In this document: positions 34,748 to 46,736 of the stretch, piece after piece
Position numbering within the stretch: position 1 is the stretch's first letter
How the letters are laid out: each line of letters opens with the position of its first letter
Source: Chlorokybus atmophyticus
Lineage: Eukaryota > Streptophyta > Chlorokybophyceae > Chlorokybales > Chlorokybaceae
Length of the DNA: 64,000 nt
Assembly (NCBI GenBank): GCA_009103225.1
Contig: RHPI01003642.1
Coordinates: 393,116-457,115, forward strand
Direction of reading: 5' to 3'
The notes under the pieces: generated by a model
Database searches by the model: none
What the model was told of the DNA's origin: nothing
Seen by the model: the letters and a program-made list of their open reading frames with translations, nothing else
Position numbers and translations under genes: made by a program

Positions 34748-37334
34748 TCAAGACTCATGCCATTGATGACATGGTGACATGGTTACCCTGCTGCTTGCCT
34801 GTTCTATGCGCTTGAGCTTGGTCTGCTTGCGGGCAAGGTGGCCCCTGATGCCGGACTGGATCTTGACGATCTGCTCTGCGTCGTGGGGAGTGAGGTCCTT
34901 CAGGCGATCAAGCTGATCAAGCTCACCGCGCATCTGAGCCACCTCCAGCCGAGCCATCTGTTGGAGAACGTATGCAAGTTACGGCGTAGACAGATTCCCT
35001 TCAATGGCTGTTGTGTCCCATATGTGCGTGCACACGCGCACACATCTTTAGGACAACGTTTCTTCGAGTTGTTGTTGCGTCACATGATTGCTGTGGATGC
35101 TCACGTACACACATGCATACACAAAGCACAGATATGCATGCAAGCGCACACACACTGTTTCCTTAAGCCTCCATGGATGCGCCCCCACACACACACGCAC
35201 ATGTACACCCACGCGTGGGCATGCGGACGTGCCCACAATGCTCACCTGTTCTCTGATCAACTCATTAATCTTAATGACCGACGCCTCGTCTTCAAGGGTG
35301 TACTCCTTCTTCTTCTCAAGCTTCTCCAGCTCCTTCTCCAGCTTGCGTATCGCCGCCAGCTCCTGCCACACGACCAAAAGCAAGTTGAATACCAATCCAC
35401 TGATTGACCACAGTCACAGCACAAACCTCCCTTCACTACCATGTTACCAATCAACAGTACGACACACCTTTGGCGCAAGGCGTGATACGAGCTCCGGCTC
35501 GATGCTGCTCCGAGTGCTCTTCTTCGCGGCCAGCTCCTTGCGCGTGAGGTAGCCCCGCGCCCTAGCCTGGATCTTGACTATCCCCTTGGCGTCGTACTCT
35601 GGTGCGGTGCCAGCTGTACCTGGCGCTTGAGCAGCCTGCAGATAGCAGTAGCAAACCAACATGTCACTGCGTAGGCTAGAGAGTGATGCAAGTACAACTC
35701 CCACACGCGATGTGTCTCACTCGAAAGGGCATGCATACACCCAGGCGTACGCACAGTCACACGCACACGCGCACGCGCACGTACACGTACATGTACACTG
35801 ACCTCAGCTTGCTTGGCGGCATCGTTGTCCGCAGCAGCACGCGCTTCCGCTTCCGCTTGAGCCAGCGAGCGTGGCGATGCCGCGGCCGTCCTCAGCTCGG
35901 CTTCCGTTTCCGTTCGCAGCCTCATCTCCTCCGCTTCCGCCTCGAGCTCGGCTTCAAGCTTGGCGTCCACCTCGCGCACCTCCTCCACAATCATAGTTGT
36001 CGACGTTGTGGTTGTCGTCGTTGTGGTTGTTGTCGTTGACATTGCGGATTCCATCTGTAAAGGGAGGAAAGAAGGCTCAGCAAGAGTGCAGAGTTTGCAC
36101 AACTGCTGTCCAACAGTTGTGAGCGTTTACCGTTACGGTGCTGTGGGAGCTTGTTGTGGGCACACTTGTCTCTTGCATTAGTTCGATTGGAGTTGCTGGT
36201 TTAGAGCTGTTGAGTGTTGCAGTCTCAACAGCCGCGGGCTTGACTGCGGCTCTGACTTCTGCACAAGAAAGTGATGTTCATTCCAGTTCAGTACTAAGCC
36301 TGGTAACATGTTGCGCGAATGCTCATGTGACAGACACACGCAAATACCTGGTTGGGAGGCTAAGTCACTGATCAAGCTGTCAAGCACGGCGTCCACCACA
36401 GATGCATCGTCCGCCACAATCTGCGCAGCTCTCCTGGGCATCAGCTGCTTGCTCGCCAGCTGGCGCCGCAGCTGCCGGCCGCGCTCGTGCGACTGAATGC
36501 GCACCGCTGCCGTGTGTTTCCTCTCTTCGAATGCTCGCTCTGTATACAAACATCGAAACATCAGTGAATGCTTTTAGCCTGCGCATTACACACACGTGCA
36601 CACACGCACACGCGCGCGCAAGCTCGTGTACACGCACATTCACGTACATGCACACACTTACGGTTACATACACACACAAGCGAGCGCACGCATGAACTCG
36701 CACATGCACATGTGCACGTCGTCCCACTTACTGTTGGCCAGCTGCTCTATCTGCTCGTGTCCACGGCACGTCACGAGCACGTTGAGTATATGTGCGACAG
36801 CGAGGCCTATTTCTCGGTCGAGTCGCGCGTCGTCGGCCTCGCGACGGTCGCGCTCGGCCTGCTCCCTCTCCTCCTGCGCGGGCGTGCGCGCGTCCTGCAG
36901 CTCCCTGATCAGCTCCGCACGCCGGCGCTTGCCCTCGTACATGCTGTTCTGAACCGCCCGGCCCCTCAACAACCGCTGGGAAATAAACACACAACAAGAG
37001 ATCAGTGAATAGTCTTACACATCACGCACACGCGCCCACACACTTACACACGCACACGCACACGCACACGCACACGCACACTTTGTACACACACTCACAA
37101 GAGCACACGCGCGTGTGCGCCCACATACACATGTACAGATGTGATTGGCACCTGGAGGAGTATGACGGCCTGCGACCGTCTGATATCCGCGGTGAGGTCC
37201 GGCAGCGACGGCGTCTGAGGGCGCTCCGTCACGGCGAAGGCGCCCTTGCGTGCGCTCGCGTTGGCGGACGCGGTCGTGGTCGGTGCCGGCCAGCAGTCGC
37301 CGTAGCCGCGGCCGCCGATGTCTTTGGAGGTCTG

Positions 37335-37375
<41 letters not shown>

Positions 37376-40329
37376 GTGTAGCACAACACGAGAGAAGTGA
37401 TGTTACGTTGCCTTGCCCCCCAGCAACACTGTGTTGCTGCGTGACACACACGCGCCCATGCACACACGTGTGCGCACGAAGGCATGCACACAAGCATATA
37501 CGCACATGCGCGCGTATGCAGGCATGGCATGCCTGAGGACATATACACACGCACAAACGAGCGCGCACACATACACACGCACACGTGCTGGCGCGCATGC
37601 ATGCAATTGCCTGCAGCAGGTGGTCTATATGGTCGAGGTTTGTGGTAACAGCATTGCGTGCTCGGGCCGCCGCGGTCCTGTCATGCGTGAGCTCCGGGCG
37701 CTTGGCATTCGCCACATACGTGCACGGGGGGATGGTCTCTTCCAAGTTTACCAGCGCTGCATGACCAACGAGAGTCAGCGCCACAGTCATCCAACATTCT
37801 GGTTAACACTTACAACTCACCTCTCAAGCCCACGGGTTCGTACTGCTGCGGGTCCATCACGGGTCGCTCGGGCAGGCGGTCGGTGAAACGGCCCGTGCGC
37901 GTGGCGGGCGCGTACACGGAGCTGCCGTAGTCGGAGTACTCCGACACAATGTCCCTCCCAGTCTTGCCCTGAGCATGTACACACCGTCAGACACGCAAGC
38001 ATGTGCACATGTGATACAAGTGCACACGTGCAAGAAAGCACACACATGTTCTCTTGCACAGGCACAAGCGCGTGCGCGCACACAGGCGTGTGCACTCCCA
38101 CGGGTTGGTGCACATACAAGCATGCGCACGCACGCACACATACACACCTCCACGAGTGACTGCCTGTGCATCGACAGCTTACGCAGCGCCTGTATGCGCC
38201 TCCGCTGGATCGCCGCCAGCACCCGATCCCGCTGCGACGCTTTCGCCTATCACCAACAAACAGATTCAATCAACTCCATCCTTAACCCCATCAATGCTTC
38301 CCACTACTCTACCTGCATGACGCTCTGTATGCGCTCCTGCAGCGCTGCGGCCTCGTTGGCCGCCCGCTCCTCCATCTGCCTCTCCCGCTCCCGCAGCTTC
38401 TCCTCCTGCTCGCGCACGATCTCCGCCTCGCGCTCCGCCAGCTCCTTGCGCTCCCACCACTCCAGCATGCGCTTGCGGACGTGCATCTGTGATGTTGAGG
38501 AGTGAATTGCGTGCACGTATTGTTGCGGGTGTGGACAATTGGTGGGTGAGATGGGATACCTGAGATAGGTCGTTGATGGGTGGGAGAGATGCCTCGAAGG
38601 CCGCCTTCTCACGCAGCTTCTCCACAAGATGAACCTCAGGTAGCTTCCCAGGTAGACCTTGACCTGTGACATAACAAAACCACCTCATTACACTTCTTAC
38701 GCACACGACTCTGCTACACCCAACCCCACCCACACTCTCTCTCACCCCATTTGAGCGCCTCCAGGTTCAGTATCTCCGGTCTCGCCGCCCCTTCCCGTAC
38801 AAAGTATTCCGGCGTGTAGGGGTCCGTCTGCGCGTCGCTCTCTCGGTAGTCCGTCTGCGTCCCCTGCGTCACGGGACCCCAGGGGATCTGGTCGCGGGGA
38901 CCGCCGGGCGTGCGGGCTCGGCTGGAAGACTCGGGGAGAGGTTGAGACTCCAGCTGCTGTCTTAGGGAGGCCAACCTGGATGAGGGGTGGGCAAAGTGTG
39001 TGATGTGGGGTGGGGTGGGGTGGGGTGGGGAGGGGGGAGGAGTGTGGGTGGGATGTGTACTGTACCCTGGGACTGTGAAGGAGCTGGGGGGGAGGAGGGG
39101 CCGTTTTATGTACATGGCTTGTTGGGAGCCGGACACCTGGAAGGAGGTGGGTTCGTCTAATATGTACTATGAGCGCGTGCGCGTGTTGCAATGGAGTGTG
39201 GCTTACCATGTGAGTGGTGCTTTTGTGTGCCAAGTCTGCTGGCAAGGCTTGCGCTGGATGAAACTCCCGTGGGACGAATGCCGGCACACGGTCGTTGTTG
39301 CGAAACCTGCCCCACAAGTTTGTGCGTAAGTTGTGGAGTGTGAACATCTGCAAGCTCAACCTACCAAAAGCAACTCTTTTGCTTACCTGAACATCTTTGC
39401 CGGATGTGTGGGCAGCTCAGAGAACATGTTGCGGAAGTCCGGGACGCGCTCCTGCAAGCAGTCAACCACTCAGAGTCCAAAGTCTAAGGACTGCTTGCAA
39501 AATCCGCAATGCAACAAACTGCTAACGATAGTGATAGAGAGTTGTGTCATGTCCTCTCACCATGACGTAGGCCCCTCCCCTAGATTGCTCCTTGTAAAAA
39601 TCGCGTGCATCGGAGACCGTGAAGTCGGGGTCTGTGACGGGTACAGTAAATCAATCAACGGAGGACTTGTTGGTTTGTCAGATCATGTGGTCAGCATTGC
39701 GTGGTTTATGTTAAGCATATTCACACGGGGTCTCGTTCAACCGTCCGTACTTGGATGCGACCGTCATTTTATGTTTTTATGCACATGCCCTTTGCAGTGG
39801 TCAACAGACGACATTGTAGTGCCTTTTTTAGCGACAAATCAATGCGAAAGTGCATAAGCTGTGGGACAGGTATGCATCTTGTTCATATTTGCAATGCGTG
39901 CTTGCGCGCGTGTGTGTAAACACAAGTGCGTGGCTGGGTGCGTATCTGTGTATATGCGTTGGTGTGCACATGCGCAAGCGTGCATGCGTGCAAGAGTGCC
40001 TGTCTTTTGCTAGTGTGGGTACATGCGTGTGCGCGCGCCCGTGCCTAAGCTTTTGTGCGTACACACGTGTGCGCACACAGGTGTATGCTTGTAAGCGCAC
40101 GGGTGTGTACTGGGTAGGCAGCTGCCTGCGTATACACCTGTATACTTGTGTGTAAGCGCACGCGTGTGTATGTAAATGTGTGTGGACACGTATGCCTGTG
40201 TGTGCTTGTGCTCTTGTGTGTTTGTACACCCAGTGTATAGAAGCCAACAGCCAGCCCGCGTTGCAAGCACGTGGCTTTGCGCGTACCATAAAGGGCGTCA
40301 TACGCCCGGCTGGGCTGCGTCCTAACCAT
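34748..40329 (-). CDS. CFAP91: CFAP91/MAATS1 (FAP91), calmodulin- and radial-spoke-associated axonemal protein
   Basis: CFAP91 belongs to the calmodulin- and spoke-associated complex that anchors radial spokes and the nexin-dynein link in motile cilia. Nineteen exons on the minus strand give 913 aa with all phases closing: 40329-40287, 39631-39561, 39451-39387, 39306-39207, 39136-39066, 38975-38746, 38663-38560, 38486-38313, 38246-38148, 37968-37821, 37756-37611, 37331-37152, 36975-36732, 36539-36348, 36258-36131, 36054-35803, 35635-35468, 35362-35246, 34957-34748. The signature GTQTDYRESDAQTDPYTPEY is followed by LPEVHLVEKLREKAAFEASL and a Glu/Arg coiled coil. Four IQ-like helices follow (LLQRLLRGRAVQ, VRIQSHERGRQLRR, IVKIQARARGYLTRK, IVKIQSGIRGHLARK), fitting calmodulin binding. 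One exon encodes a poly-Thr tract. The 37611 donor would be GC rather than GT. The last exon might splice further. Confidence 0.93.
37338..37372. repeat. CFAP91: (AG)n microsatellite forming the 3' splice-site tract of a CFAP91 exon
   Basis: About 17 AG units. On the transcribed minus strand this is a (CT)n run ending a few bases before the CCAG acceptor of the exon that starts at 37331. Confidence 0.9.
39007..39040 (+). repeat. CFAP91: G-quadruplex-type GGGGT repeat inside a 90-nt CFAP91 intron
   Basis: Five GGGGT units followed by GGGGAGGGGGGAGG on the plus strand, opposite the coding strand. The intron between exons 5 and 6 spans only 38976-39065, so the repeat makes up over a third of it. 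Confidence 0.85.
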
Positions 40330-40750
40330 GGCAGCCCTTTCTCCTACAAGCAATATCCCCAATCAACTAGACCCCTTCAGGCTTCTCACCCAAGTCCTCC
40401 AACCCTAAAGCCAGTGGCCTGCCCTAGCTGACATCCTCCGTGGCGACCCGTCATCCAGCCCAGGTGCAAGAAAATCCGTACACCTCATATGTGCACGCAT
40501 CACAGCATACACTGAAGGCTTATGACTTCTCTTACGAGCACCATGCTAAGAACAACAGCGACGACGACGAGGACGCGGACGACGACGCCGCCGGCCCGGT
40601 CAGCCCAGGAAGCTGGAAATAGGGCAGCACGTGCACGTGGAAAGGCTCGGAAGTTTTGGGGGGTTGTTTTACGGAAGTTGTGCAAGAAAATTAGGGTTAG
40701 GGTTTGTTGAAGCAGAGGGCAATTTGGCGGGAAGGAGGAGGTTGGCGGGG
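40330..40750. promoter_or_regulatory. Shared upstream region of CFAP91 and SWP73 with telo-box and E2F-like motifs
   Basis: 421 bp lie between the start codons. AACCCTAAA is at 40401-40409, TTAGGGTTAGGGTTT (two overlapping telo-box units) at 40691-40705, and TTTGGCGGGAA, an E2F-type site, at 40723-40733, 18 bp before the SWP73 ATG. In land plants such motifs mark promoters of growth and S-phase genes; the same function here is inference. An open frame at 40440-40622 with an acidic tail lies in this region and is discussed under findings. Confidence 0.6.
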
Positions 40751-43506
40751 ATGTGGCCAGCCGCAGGGGGAGGCGGCGGGGGCGTTGGGGGCAGCGCTGG
40801 TGGTGGCAGCGGACCTGGACGGCCTCCAACCACGCAGACACCGCCACCGCCGCAGCTGCTGCAGGGTCAGGCAGTCAAGCTGCCTGCTGCTACGCAGAGT
40901 TTTGGGACGACTACTACGGCAGCAGTTTCAAGCGCTGGTGCGCCAGGAGGCCAGAGCTATGGACCGTGGACAGCGTTTGAACGTCTGGGAAGCTTGTCCA
41001 CCGCGGCTCGGCCTTCTACGCCTGTAAATGCCGTCTTCTTGGCCGCGTGACACTGAGCGTGCACCAGTCGTCATACGCAACTGTGGCCTCCTGCACCGCC
41101 TATTGAACATTTATGTTGAATAGGTTGCGTGCCGTGTATGGGCCAATCCGCGGACAACTATGGCACCGTGTGTACAAATCTGTGCTACAAGCAGGGCTGT
41201 CAGCATGCTTGCGTGCCCTGATCTCGTCCTGTCAGCAAGCATGCAGACAGTCTTGACTTTCTTTGCAGCCTTAGATCAATGCCGCTTGGCGAATGCATGT
41301 GACACAGTTTGCATGCTTGCGTATACATTGAATTACCAAGATGGTACGGCAGGCAAGCTAGCAGCTTCCATAACCATCAGGCCACCTGCTGATGACTTGC
41401 TGTTTGCCTCTGTTCGTTGTGAGTGTGCAGTTGTCGAATGGTTGTCCACCTGCATGTGCTGAAAGCTTAAGCATGCCGCGGAACATGTCAACTGACTGGA
41501 CGCAGTCTGTACCGCATGGCCGCAAGGGACTCAAAGGGCTAAGTGAACTGTGCCACGCAGGGCACGCCATCGACAAGCCAGTACCTGCAGTACAACAAGC
41601 CTGGCCAGGGTAGCAGCGCTGTGCGTCCCAGTGGTCTGTCCCCATACACAGCCAGCACGCAAACGCCGTTGGTTCAGCGGATACCCAACCCAACTGTAGG
41701 GGGGCCTACCCCAGCTCGGCCGCAAGGCTCCATGTTGTACACACCAACACCCTCAAGCCAGCCGAGGCCAGCTGCGGGCTTACAGATGCCCTCATCGTCA
41801 ACACCAGCTGCTGTTCAACGCCCAGCTGTCGCAGGCACCTTCCCGAGCATTGGTCAAGGCGCTGTGTTTGGCACTCAACAGCTGACAGCTGCTGCAAGGT
41901 AAAAAGTCACATGCCTGCGTGCAGCCTAAAGTGAGAGCTGCCTGCTGCTCTGCATGTGCACGCTGCAATCGTCGTCAATGCATGCGGCCATATCCTCACT
42001 CAGGAACAAGAAGTTCAAGGCCACGTTTCAGCCGCCCCCCCAAGCGCTTCCTTCGCAGGGACCTGCACCAGCGCTGCCGTTCAAAGCAGAGGCAACGCCT
42101 GCCAAGAAGCGCGTCGTTAAGAGAAAGCAGGTGGACAGCAAGCTCATACCCGAACGCATTGCAGCTCTGCTGCCAGAGTCGCGCATCTATACGCAGCTGC
42201 TAGAGTTGGAGAAGCAAATTGATGACACGTTGACACGGAAGAAGCTGGAGATACAGGAAGCACTGCACAAGCCGGTCCGGGTACCAAAGATACTCCGTTT
42301 GTACATATTCAACACGCACGCGAATCAGGTGGGTAGTGTCTCATCGCTGTCGTAATGCCTAGGACAGTAGTTTGGCGCTGATGTGGTGTGCGCTTTGCAG
42401 ACACCTCGCCCAAGCACAGCCATTGCACCAGAGCCCATCCCGAGCTGGACTCTAAGGATAGTTGGGCGTATCCTTGAAGATGGTGGCAGTGGGGAGGATG
42501 AAAAGTCAGTAGTGCTAGATGGCAGCGGGCCCAGGCTGTCACAATTTTTCAGGAAGGTCACTGTTGAGCTCGACCCGGCTCAGTATCCAGGAAGCAACAT
42601 TATACAATGGGACAGCTCGAGAGCAACCAGCCAAACAGACGGATTCGAGATCAAGCGGCGCGGCAGCAAGGAGTTTACTGCCAAGATTAGCATTGAGATG
42701 TTGTACACTCCGCCTCGCTTCAAGTTGTCGCCTCAGCTGTCTGCTTTGTTGGGTCTAGAGGTTGACACGCGGTCTCGGATCATCTTTGCAATCTGGGAAT
42801 ACATTAAGAAGAACAGTTTGCAGGATGCAACGGATCCAACGCTTGTCAACTGCGATGCGCATCTGCAGGTACGTCCTGTATGTATGTGAATTGGGTTCCA
42901 GACTTGCCGCAGTTATACTCAATGTGCTAATGTCAGCATGTTTGGACAGCATCTGTTCGGTACGAAACAGACGAAGTTTGTTGACATTGCAAAAGCTTTA
43001 GAAAGACATCTCAGTTCACCCGATCCCATCATTATCGAGTACCCAATCAGGCTCACAGGGCCGAGTCCAGTTGCCGACATCTGCTACGACATCACAGTGG
43101 ATGCGCCTTTAGGCCTTGAGAAGGAGATGAACGCATTCCTTGCCGGCCTTGGTCATAACAAGGAGATCGAACTTCACGACGAGCGGGTGGCTCTGGCATT
43201 GAAGAAGATCCAGGAGCACAAACGCAGGCGGGCCTTCTTCCTTGGGTTCAGTCATTCGCCAGTGGACTTCATTAACGGCCTGGTTGTCTCTCAAACACGC
43301 GATCTGCAAGTAGCCAAGGGCGAAACCGCACGCAATGCTGAGCGAGAAAGAAAGTCTTCCTACTACAGCCAGCCATGGTACGCTGGCTTTGCATTGAGTG
43401 CATTGGTTCGCTTTACTCACATGTACTATCTGGCAGGGTGGAGGATGCGGTTGTGCGCTACCTTCATCGACGCATGGCTGGAGCACCATCCGCTAATGGC
43501 AAATGA
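40751..43506 (+). CDS. SWP73: SWI/SNF chromatin-remodelling subunit of the SWP73/BAF60 (SMARCD) family
   Basis: Accessory subunit of SWI/SNF complexes that links the ATPase to transcription factors in the nucleus. Exons 40751-41023, 41561-41898, 42004-42328, 42401-42868, 42950-43377, 43437-43506 give 633 aa. The first ~200 residues are Gly/Pro/Gln-rich and disordered. Then KKRVVKRKQVDSKLIPERI, LESRIYTQLLELEKQIDDTL-type sequence and VPKILRLYIFNTH start the conserved part. The SWIB domain spans the exon 4/5 border (PPRFKLSPQLSALLGL, RSRIIFAIWEYIKKN, HLFGTKQTKFVDI). The C-terminal family block includes EMNAFLAGLGHNKEI and YYSQPWVEDAVVRYLHRR. The last junction rejoins PW with VEDAV, which is the wording in plant SWP73 proteins. 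Longer than Arabidopsis homologues because of the N-terminal region. Confidence 0.95.
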
Positions 43507-44124
43507 GGGCCGTATTGCAGCTAGAGTGCATGCTATCATGTCGCAGTTTGGCACACCATGAGACAGCTCAGCGCTGTACTGCGATGTGCATATTGCTTCC
43601 TGTGCCTGCCTGCCGCCTTGTCAGATACTGCCTCATTAGCTGCAGTCACAAGACAGAATGCCAGCAGCTCCGCCGCAAAGCGAAGCACCAGTATGTTGGT
43701 ATGCTGCATGTTGCTGTTCTGGTAGCTCACAGCAGTGCATTGCAACTCTCAAGGCAGGCGTTGCCTGAACACCATCATCGCTGGAAATCAGTGCCAAGGC
43801 ACACTGCATGCAGTGCAGCACATGCGACACTACTGGAGTCTAGCTTGGACAACTAGGTCATTGCTGACGATGCGGACTTGTGCATGGCTAGTGCGTGGAT
43901 GTCAGCCTGACATGCAACTGTTGCGTTGTGTACAATAATCAATTGCATGAATGTCAATGCCCTAGTCATTCAAGTACACACTGGCGCTTTCTGTATGCAA
44001 TCACTTGTTTGAATTGATGGACACAGCAGCAAATACGGTCGTATTTTTGCACAATCAGAAGTAAGTTCAGTCCAACCGTTCGTGCATAAATGCAACTCGC
44101 ATCACTGGCATCTGTGCAAGCTCC
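43507..44124. other. Intergenic region between convergent SWP73 and LIP2
   Basis: 618 bp with no gene recognised. It will contain both 3' UTRs. Confidence 0.6.
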
Positions 44125-45274
44125 TCAAACCGCGGGACAGACATGTAGCCCAAATACTTGCTGGAAAGCCTGCAACAGATGGTCCCTCATGTGTGTGACA
44201 AGGTACTCATTGCAAACCTCCTGTGAAAGGCTATCCGCAGGGGCGTACGGGTCATCTTGACTGATATACCGCTCTGCAATGGTCCTCACTCTATCAAGCC
44301 CTAACATGTTGGCCACGCTGTCAACCGATTTATCCGCAATGCCACACGGCACGATGTGTTGGAACGGCTCCAGATCTGGGGCAACATTCATGGCCATCCC
44401 ATGGTACGTGATCCACCGCGTTGCACGCACTCCTATCGCCACGAGCTTCTTGCCATCTGTGACACAGGTGAGCGCACCTGTTAATTCAGAGTCCTTCATG
44501 CTATGCCGTATAATGTTTGTGACAGTAAAGGGAGGGGAGGGGCCCACTTACCTGCCCACACGCCCGTCAACCCATCAATGCGCTCCGCATGGATGCCCAC
44601 TCCATTCGCAAGTGCCACAATGGCTACCTCCTCAAGCTGTCGCAGATACCAGTGCAGGTCTTGCGTGTGGTTCACGAGGTCAAAGATGGGGTACACCACA
44701 ATCTGCACAGTTGAAGTCATGTCCGTGTTGGTGTGTGTGCAACTACATTTCACAAAGGAGTGTACGTCACCACATGGCATTGGGTGTGCTTTCATGCAGA
44801 CCTGACCAGGCCCATGGTACGTGACTTCTCCCCCGCGCTCGGTGCGATGCAGCTCGTGAGGGGGATTGTTGATGTCGAAGCGCAGGTTCTGCTCGGTGCT
44901 GCCGGCTCCCAGAGTGTACACCGGCCGGTGCTGAAGCATCAGCAGCACATCTGGTAATGCATTCGTGCCCTGACGGATGCAAAAGGCAGCATGCATGTCA
45001 TTTGCCGAGCAACAAAGTTATAGCACAATGCGCGAGGTTTCAACGCAACAACTGCGGAATAAGCAGTACAAACCTGCAGCTTGGCTTCAACGCGCTCTGC
45101 GACGAGGGCCTTCTGCCACTCCCAAGCTTTCACGTATGGCACCAGTTGGTCGTGGTAGTCGCGCAGCACGCACTGACGGGATGCAACCACCTGTGGAAAG
45201 AAGTTCGCAGGTATTGAGTCGTCCGTCACAGTTGCACACTCTGGTTGTAAACTAGGAAAACTCACATTGTCCAT
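44125..45274 (-). CDS. LIP2: Octanoyltransferase LIP2/LipB of lipoic acid synthesis
   Basis: Transfers octanoyl from acyl-carrier protein to lipoyl domains, the first step of lipoate synthesis. Exons on the minus strand: 45274-45266, 45190-45074, 44969-44802, 44702-44552, 44456-44125, giving 258 aa. Family motifs in order: [29 protein letters not shown] (RGGxxTxHxPGQ), [20 protein letters not shown] with the catalytic Lys region, YHGMAMNV, and [12 protein letters not shown] holding the catalytic Cys. The first coding exon is only 9 nt (MDN), and I see no targeting peptide, so whether it enters mitochondria or plastids is open; an unseen upstream start could add one. The C-terminal 10 residues are poorly conserved. 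Divergent from the lumenal-protein gene, with 394 bp between start codons. Confidence 0.93.
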
Positions 45275-45668
45275 TCGCAGGTGTTGCTTAGCGCTGCCAC
45301 TTTAGGCTACTACTGCATGCATTGATTGATGTTGCACACATGAAAGGCTGGGGCGATGCTGTCCTGGCAGTTGCACTAGTTGCATCAGACCTGCTGTGCG
45401 CTGGTTAAGGAGGAGGCCACAACCACCGGCCGATGCCTGCGTGCTGCCGCAGGCCGCCACCTGCTTCCCCTCCCCCTTGCGGCTTCCTCGCCACCCGTCG
45501 CCGAGGTCCAGGCAGAGGAGGAAGACAGTGACGGTGACAGCGGCAGAACCAGTGACCTCCCGTGCAGCATCGCCTCCCGCCTGGACCCAACCCCGCCTTA
45601 CCCCGCCACCTCCGCCGCCCACGCCCAAACAACCACTGGTGGGGCACAGTGGCTCAGCGATTATAGCC
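45275..45668. promoter_or_regulatory. Shared upstream region of LIP2 and the lumenal-protein gene
   Basis: 394 bp between start codons, GC-rich in its right half. I saw no telo-box or E2F-type motif here. An open frame on the minus strand across this region reflects GC bias. Confidence 0.45.
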
Positions 45669-46736
45669 ATGGCGTGCGCATGCTTGGCGGGGGTGAAGGT
45701 GCCGGCGCCAGCAGGGGCCAGGCCAGGCCAGGCTAGGGGGGCGTGCCGTGCTCGGCCTGGTCCTGGCCTGGTCTCTTGCCAACAGCAGCAGCAGCAGCAG
45801 CAGCAGCAGGCCAGTGTTGGCCGCCGCTCTGCGCTGGTGGCGGCGGCCGTCACGCTGCTGGCATCTTCACCCGGGCAGGCCCTCGCTGCTAAGAACCCTG
45901 TGGAGGACAACGCCGGCAAGGAGCTCATCCAGGGTAAGACAGTGACACTGTGTGCAAAGAGAGCCATTGCTACAGCATTGCCCCTCGAGCAAAGACGCAG
46001 CTTGCCGTGATGCTTATGCAGATCATGTCATTGGTGTGTTTAGTCATCACTGTCGTTGTAGTTAACGGCATCCAGCAAAGTTCTAGTGGTGCATCGCTTT
46101 CATGCAGAAATGCAAGAAGCATGCATGCATGCAAACATGCATGCATGCTTCCTGTATGCTCAAATGAGTCAGTCAGGTGACGTTCAGTGAGTCCAACACG
46201 TATTCACATGCACTTGCGGCAACCACAAGCACACATAAAAACGCACACACACGCATGCAAGCGAGTACATAAGCAGGGTTGTTGATGCCAGTCCGCGACT
46301 TGCAAGCAGTCTCACATCTCAGAGGTTTGCTTGTTGAATTTCCTGCAGGGATGCTAGAGCGCTCGAAAGCCAACAAAGAAAAGTATGACAAAGAGGTGAG
46401 TCGACGAGCGTATCACTGAACAGTTCAACTTGGATCAGCTCATGCTCGTGCTTGCGTGTGTGCGACCAGCAATGAGATTCTTAACCCAAGGATGTGATTG
46501 TGTAGAGGCTTGACTCGTTTTACCGGCGCAACTACACGGACTACTTTGACTTTGCAACCAGGGTAAGCTACTCGCATGATGTGCACAATCGAGTAACAAG
46601 CAAGCCTTGTTATTCGTGTGACTTGAAGTCACAGATTACCTTATCAAAGGCAAATTTGCAGGGGAGGAAAGAAGGTGAAGGCTCTGCCAGTCAAGACGCC
46701 ATGCTCAAGTGGCTGAATGCAAACAGAGGGAAGTGA
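45669..46736 (+). CDS. Thylakoid-lumen protein with Tat signal, PsaN-like
   Basis: Exons 45669-45933, 46349-46395, 46506-46562, 46662-46736 give 147 aa. The N-terminus is Ala/Arg/Pro-rich and acid-free (transit peptide), includes about ten Gln from a CAG repeat, and is followed by a twin-Arg hydrophobic segment with an Ala-x-Ala cleavage site (GRRSALVAAAVTLLA ... QALA). This two-step layout targets the thylakoid lumen by the Tat route. The mature part is only ~73 residues and charged: MLERSKANKEKYDKERL and FYRRNYTDYFDF. The ERSKANKE block recalls the start of PsaN and of PsaN-like lumenal proteins, but the Cys-containing C-terminus of true PsaN is absent. Function is therefore unassigned; the lumenal location is the well-supported part. 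Confidence 0.75.
45781..45810 (+). repeat. CAG repeat coding for poly-Gln in the transit peptide
   Basis: About ten CAG codons in frame within the predicted transit peptide of the lumenal protein. Confidence 0.9.

Noticed and set aside
35578-36102. Long open frame continuing past the CFAP91 poly-Thr exon
   Set aside because: The exon itself is real, but the extension past the 35803 donor reads through an intron.
45302-45967. 221-codon minus-strand frame overlapping the lumenal-protein first exon
   Set aside because: It is the antisense of a GC-rich exon and repeat; the plus strand has the clear two-part targeting signal.
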